Assembly (NCBI GenBank): GCA_003500955.1
Contig: DNQP01000150.1
Location: 2,805 to 13,213, forward strand
Origin: Curvibacter sp.
Lineage (GTDB): Bacteria; Pseudomonadota; Gammaproteobacteria; Burkholderiales; Burkholderiaceae_C
DNA: 10,409 nt
Reading direction: 5' to 3'
Positions within the stretch are counted from its first letter, which is position 1. Every line of letters begins with the position of its first letter. The position numbers and the translations under genes were made by a program. The notes beneath the pieces are model-generated. The model made no database searches. It saw only the letters and a list, made by a program, of their open reading frames with translations, and was not told the DNA's origin. This document shows, one piece after another, positions 7,804-10,409 of the stretch.

Positions 7804-7902
7804 GGTGACGACACCCGCATCAACGCCTTGGGCACGAGCCAGGACAGCAACCTAACCCTGCAAGTGCAGACCGGCGGCCAAGTGCGCCTGCCAACACACT
7901 GA
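7795..7902 (+). pseudogene. Stop-bounded 35-codon remnant, beta-repeat-like
   Basis: Between an in-frame TAG (7792-7794) and a TGA (7900-7902), one frame reads ILAGDDTRINALGT followed by SQDSNLTLQVQTGGQVRLPT. It has no start codon. Codon choice returns to the GC-rich style of the window, unlike the adjoining immunity-like gene. The short alternating hydrophobic pattern (NLTLQVQTGGQVRL) resembles a beta-helix rung of an exoprotein or the tail of another extracellular beta-rich protein. It is most simply the 3' end of a broken gene, perhaps part of an older exoprotein end displaced when the current toxin/immunity cassette arrived. The parent family is not identified, and chance reading frame is possible for so short a piece. 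Confidence 0.3.
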
Positions 7903-8056
7903 TGGCGCCGACAAAGCTGGATGCGGCAGCCAATGCATGGGGGAAAGGTAGCCACGCCGCCCTCGGTAGACCAGACCGGAGCAACAGAAAAGTCCGACGA
8001 CGAAGAGACCTCATAGCGGATGAGCCGGGAATGGCAGACACCCCTGAGCCCCACCT

Positions 8057-8072
8057 ACCCTGTACGCAGGGT
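8057..8072. repeat. Perfect inverted repeat (6-bp stem, TACG loop)
   Basis: ACCCTG-TACG-CAGGGT forms a 6-bp perfect stem with a four-base loop of the UNCG type, about 50 bases before the EptA-like start. It is not followed by a T-run on either strand. It could be an operator, a transcript hairpin in the leader of the next gene, or chance. Confidence 0.4.
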
Positions 8073-8085
8073 TACCCCCTGTTAC
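8071..8085 (+). promoter_or_regulatory. Tandem GTTAC half-sites, possible response-regulator site
   Basis: GTTAC occurs at 8071 and again at 8081, one helical turn apart, 35-50 bases before the EptA-like start. OmpR/PhoB-type regulators such as PmrA and QseB bind direct repeats with about one turn spacing and control eptA-type genes in many proteobacteria. The element fits that architecture but not the PmrA consensus, so the regulator is unknown and the call is tentative. Confidence 0.25.
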
Positions 8086-8119
8086 AGAATCAGACACGGA
8101 TCGGTCAGAATCTTGGCCC

Positions 8120-8770
8120 ATGAGTCTGCGCCTGTTCCACATCACCGAATTCGCCGATTCCATGCTCACGCCGGCTGCCCAGCGCGAGGCCCGGCATCCG
8201 GCACTCCTGCTGCTGCTGGCCAGCCTGTGGCTCGCGCTGGCAGGTAACTTCCCCCTCTGGCGTGAACTGTCGCGCCTGCCCATGGACGGGGGCAGCTTCA
8301 TCTGGATCGCGCTGTGCTTTGCCCTGCTGACCACGGCCGCGCTGGGCCTGGTGCTCAGCCTGTTGAACTGGCCCTGGCTGCTCAAGGGCGTGATCACGCT
8401 GCTGCTCTGGCTGGCCGCGCTCAACACGGCCCTGCTCTGGGCCGGCCATGCCTATCTCAGCACGGCCCTGGTGCCGCAGGGGCTGCCCACGGTGCTGGCC
8501 CAGCTGCGGTCCCTGCCGATCTGGCAGTTGCTCCTGGTGCTGGGCGTGCTGGCCCTGGTCCCCTCGATCTGGCTCTGGCAACTCAGGCTGCGCCGCGTGG
8601 CCCTACCCACCCGCCTGCCGCAAAACCTGCTGCTGGCCCTGTTCTTCAGCTGTCTGCTGGCCACCATCTGGTTTGCGGGCCGCGGCGCCCTGCTGCCTCT
8701 GCTGCAGGAACAGCCGCGCTGGCTGGAGCTGCTGAGCCCTTTCAACACCCTGCTGAGCCTGCGCCACTAG
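8120..8770 (+). CDS. Truncated EptA-type phosphoethanolamine transferase (N-terminal membrane domain only)
   Basis: A 216-residue protein that looks like just the N-terminal membrane domain (EptA_B_N, formerly DUF1705) of a lipid A phosphoethanolamine transferase. Full-length enzymes of this family (EptA/PmrC/MCR) are about 540-570 residues: five transmembrane helices followed by a periplasmic sulfatase-fold catalytic domain with a catalytic Thr and zinc ligands. Here four or five hydrophobic helices are visible: HPALLLLLASLWLALAGNFP, FIWIALCFALLTTAALGLVL, LLKGVITLLLWLAALNTALL, LLLVLGVLALVPSIWLW and LLLALFFSCLLATIWFAG. The protein ends RWLELLSPFNTLLSLRH at a TAG. LSPFNTLLSL corresponds to the linker that normally leads into the catalytic domain, which is absent. 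It cannot modify lipid A on its own and is probably a pseudogene or a decaying fragment. The start at 8120 lacks a good ribosome binding site; ATG at 8162 (Met15) is an alternative. The protein is very Leu/Ala-rich, so family assignment rests on pattern and on the end point. Confidence 0.65.
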   Translation: MSLRLFHITEFADSMLTPAAQREARHPALLLLLASLWLALAGNFPLWRELSRLPMDGGSFIWIALCFALLTTAALGLVLSLLNWPWLLKGVITLLLWLAALNTALLWAGHAYLSTALVPQGLPTVLAQLRSLPIWQLLLVLGVLALVPSIWLWQLRLRRVALPTRLPQNLLLALFFSCLLATIWFAGRGALLPLLQEQPRWLELLSPFNTLLSLRH

Positions 8771-8853
8771 GCACCAGGCCAGGGCAACAGGTCCTGCCTT
8801 CGCCAGGACGATCGCACGCTGGAGCGCCCTTTCACCGTGCCGCGCGACGGTAA

Positions 8854-9015
8854 CGGACGCGACCTGGGGCGGGACAGCCGCTGCACCTGCGATTCAGCGC
8901 CGGCGTCACCCAGCTCGAGGCCAAGGACCAGTCCAGCGAGGACTGCCTGCGCCGCGCCGACGAGGCCATCTCCGGAGCCAAGCAGGCCGGTCGCGACCGC
9001 GTCGAGGCCTACGTC
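8854..9015 (+). pseudogene. GGDEF (diguanylate cyclase) domain remnant, C-terminal end
   Basis: After an in-frame TAA at 8851-8853, the frame reads PLHLRFSAGVTQLEAKD and then CLRRADEAISGAKQAGRDRV, ending near EAYV. This matches the C-terminal part of a GGDEF domain: the late strand pattern 'h-x-h-S-x-G-V' followed by 'h-x-x-A-D-x-A-h-x-x-A-K-x-x-G-R-(N/D)-x-h'. GGDEF domains make cyclic di-GMP, but the catalytic GG(D/E)EF loop and substrate site lie in the missing upstream part, so the fragment is inactive. Bases 8771-8853, between the EptA-like stop and this piece, hold nothing recognisable. The same frame stays open after 9015, but the reading stops resembling the family. Confidence 0.7.
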
Positions 9016-9217
9016 CGAAGTACGCCGCGCTGGGCCACCCTGCGGTCTTGCAACAGACTGATACAAAGATCCTGCGCCTTTGCGCGCGCAGGCCAAGGAA
9101 TCGGCGCGTCGATCCGGAACAATGGCGAACATCGTTGGGACTTTCGACGCGGATGGCACCGGGTACGCATGCAGGGCAAAGGCGCTGCAGCGTGCATGGC
9201 AGGCTGTCTCAGTTGCC
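9016..9217. other. Stretch without a recognisable gene before the DUF1631-like start
   Basis: The frame of the next gene is open from 9062 (after a TGA at 9059-9061), with possible earlier starts at TTG 9080 and ATG 9122, so part of this stretch may be its N-terminus. Otherwise no motif, RNA gene or terminator is visible. An AAGGAA at 9095-9100 resembles a ribosome binding site but lies too far from either ATG. Confidence 0.35.
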
Positions 9218-10409
9218 ATGAGCAAACAGGCTCTTCAATTCATCCGTACCTCAGGGACTGCGTCCGGGCTCCAAGCGCGCCGGTTCATGAGCCTCCTGGT
9301 CGGCAAGGCCGAGGGATTTGTGGCCGAGCAGGAGCAGGCCCTGCTGAAGCGGGTGCGCGAACACCTGCTCGATCTGGCCGACACCCGCATGTCCCTGGAG
9401 AGCGCGCAGCACATCCGCTCAGCGGCCGTCATGCTGGACCGGCAGGCCGCTGCCATGTGCGCGGCCCTGCGCCCGGCCCTCGCCCGTGCGCTGCGGCAGG
9501 CCCTGCAACAGGCCCTGCCGCAGAGGGAGGCATCCACCGCCCAGCCCGCGCCCGCCGATGACATCAACGGGCTCACGCTGAGCCTCATCGATGTGGACGA
9601 GGTCAACCGCCTGCTGCTGCTCGATCGCGTCGCACAGCCCTTCAACCTGCGCTACGACACCGCCCTCACCAGCCTGTCGCGCAAGCTGGCCGCGCTCATG
9701 CGTCGGCCCCATCTGCCGCTGTCGGAAAACCCCTTCCGGCCAGCCATCTTCATCGGGGCCTTCATGTCGGCCTGGGAGGACGGGGACTTCGACCGCGAGG
9801 CTCACGACGATCTGATGGGCTCGCTGGACGTGGACCACTTTCTGGACCTGGCCCCGCTGTACGCGGGCCTGAGCGCCCTGCTGGACGAAGCAGGTGTGCA
9901 GGCCCAGCCGCAGACGCACCGCATCCGCAAGGCCCCGGACAGCAGCGCAGCCCCCTTGAGCGCCTCGGCGCCGATAAGCGCATCTGCGCCCCTAAGTGCT
10001 TCCGCCCCGCTGGGCGGCCGCCCAGGGCCGGCCCAGCCCCTGCACGGCGAGGGCTCGACCTGGGGCGCGCTGGTGCCCGCCAGCCGCGCGATTGCCCAGC
10101 AGGCACGCAACTTCCTCCAGCGCATGGGCTGGGCACGTCCGCAGGGCGAAGGCGCGTCGGGTACAGGTGGCGCGGCAGGCGTCGCCGCCGCCCCCACACC
10201 CGCGCGGGCTGCGGCAGACCCGCGGCTCATGAACTACCTCTCGCGGATCCAGGCGGACGCCCCGCCGGCCATTGCACTGCCGGTCGATGAGGACGAGCCG
10301 CCCGTCCACACCAATGTGCTGCGCCAGCTGCGCGAGCGCGAGGAAATCCAGCGGGCGCCCGAGCTGGACCGCGGCACCGTGGACGTGCTGGCCGAGGTCT
10401 TCGACTATG
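9218..10409 (+). CDS. DUF1631-like protein, N-terminal part (3' truncated by window)
   Basis: The frame runs 397 codons from ATG 9218 to the window end without a stop. It looks like a DUF1631 protein: a large, mostly helical, probably cytoplasmic proteobacterial protein of unknown function, sometimes misannotated as thymidine phosphorylase. Supporting pattern: a helical N-terminus (LLVGKAEGFVAEQEQALLKR), then LSLIDVDEVNRLLLLDRVAQ, RYDTALTSLSRKLAALM and LSENPFRPAIFIGAF. A Pro/Ala-rich linker (about residues 235-345) leads to LDRGTVDVLAEVFDY at the edge, which is where the conserved C-terminal part of the family begins. An alternative start at ATG 9122 would add 32 residues in frame (MANIVGTFDADGTGY onward); neither ATG has a strong ribosome binding site, and 9218 is chosen because the typical helical content begins there. 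The gene lies downstream of decayed EptA-like and GGDEF pieces and shows no functional link to the CDI locus. GC content is high throughout. Confidence 0.72.
   Translation, partial: MSKQALQFIRTSGTASGLQARRFMSLLVGKAEGFVAEQEQALLKRVREHLLDLADTRMSLESAQHIRSAAVMLDRQAAAMCAALRPALARALRQALQQALPQREASTAQPAPADDINGLTLSLIDVDEVNRLLLLDRVAQPFNLRYDTALTSLSRKLAALMRRPHLPLSENPFRPAIFIGAFMSAWEDGDFDREAHDDLMGSLDVDHFLDLAPLYAGLSALLDEAGVQAQPQTHRIRKAPDSSAAPLSASAPISASAPLSASAPLGGRPGPAQPLHGEGSTWGALVPASRAIAQQARNFLQRMGWARPQGEGASGTGGAAGVAAAPTPARAAADPRLMNYLSRIQADAPPAIALPVDEDEPPVHTNVLRQLREREEIQRAPELDRGTVDVLAEVFDY
9956..10009 (+). repeat. Three tandem 18-bp units encoding [L/I]SASAP
   Basis: Three consecutive units encode LSASAP, ISASAP and LSASAP (residues 247-264 of the DUF1631-like protein, counted from ATG 9218). 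Position by position the first serine is always an AGY codon and the second always TCN, which points to duplication of one unit, while most third bases differ. The repeat sits in the low-complexity linker and is probably a flexible spacer. Confidence 0.8.

Larger units (their letters stand above)
7903..8119. other. Non-coding stretch upstream of the EptA-like gene
   Basis: No coding frame here looks real. The right half holds a perfect hairpin (8057-8072), tandem GTTAC elements (8071-8075 and 8081-8085) and a repeated CAGAATC (8085-8091 and 8106-8112). The stretch probably contains the promoter of the EptA-like ORF, but no good -35/-10 pair is visible: GTTACA at 8081 and CAGAAT at 8106 each match consensus at four of six positions but are 19 bases apart. 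No strong ribosome binding site precedes the ATG at 8120. Confidence 0.35.

Noticed and set aside
8314..8853. 179-codon plus-strand frame overlapping the EptA-like ORF
   Set aside because: The product is Ala/Gly/Pro/His-rich without domain character, while the overlapping frame shows regular transmembrane helices.
9169..9561. 130-codon plus-strand frame overlapping the DUF1631-like start
   Set aside because: It continues the GGDEF remnant frame by chance; its Arg/Pro/Gly-rich sequence resembles an off-frame reading and the other frame gives a coherent helical protein.

Overview
The window looks like a high-GC betaproteobacterial chromosome segment, probably Burkholderiales (Comamonadaceae or Alcaligenaceae-like). 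Codon use is strongly GC-biased. The adhesin carries the extended signal peptide and haemagglutinin/FHA repeat style common in that order. An EptA-like membrane domain and a DUF1631-like protein are also typical of it. The exact genus cannot be fixed from the sequence alone.

Left part (1-7774): a two-partner secretion locus arranged transporter - giant exoprotein - small gene. It starts with the 3' end of a TpsB/CdiB-type outer-membrane transporter (1-321). A 2262-residue TpsA/CdiA/FhaB-type exoprotein follows (466-7254). This has an extended signal peptide, a TPS secretion domain, a short FHA-1 part, a central non-repeat module, long FHA-2 repeats, a pretoxin/entry region and a C-terminal module of about 180 residues. 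A 169-residue acidic ORF (7265-7774) follows at once, with its ribosome binding site overlapping the exoprotein's stop codon. This is the layout of a contact-dependent growth inhibition (cdiBAI) system. The C-terminal module and the small ORF are clearly less GC-rich than the rest and match no family I can name with confidence, so they are a candidate new toxin/immunity pair.

Middle part (7775-9217): a worn region of remnants. It holds a stop-bounded 35-codon fragment (7795-7902), a short intergenic stretch with a perfect hairpin and direct repeats, and an ORF carrying only the N-terminal membrane domain of an EptA-type phosphoethanolamine transferase (8120-8770). Next is a 54-codon piece that reads as the C-terminal end of a GGDEF (diguanylate cyclase) domain (8854-9015), then about 200 bases with nothing I can recognise.

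Right part (9218 to the end): the N-terminal 397 codons of a DUF1631-like protein that runs off the window. It is of unknown function and carries a three-copy hexapeptide repeat in a low-complexity linker.

Functionally, the left block works as one unit: the transporter exports the stick-like exoprotein, whose tip module would be delivered into neighbouring cells, and the downstream gene would protect the producer. The rest looks like unrelated chromosomal flank and rearrangement debris.
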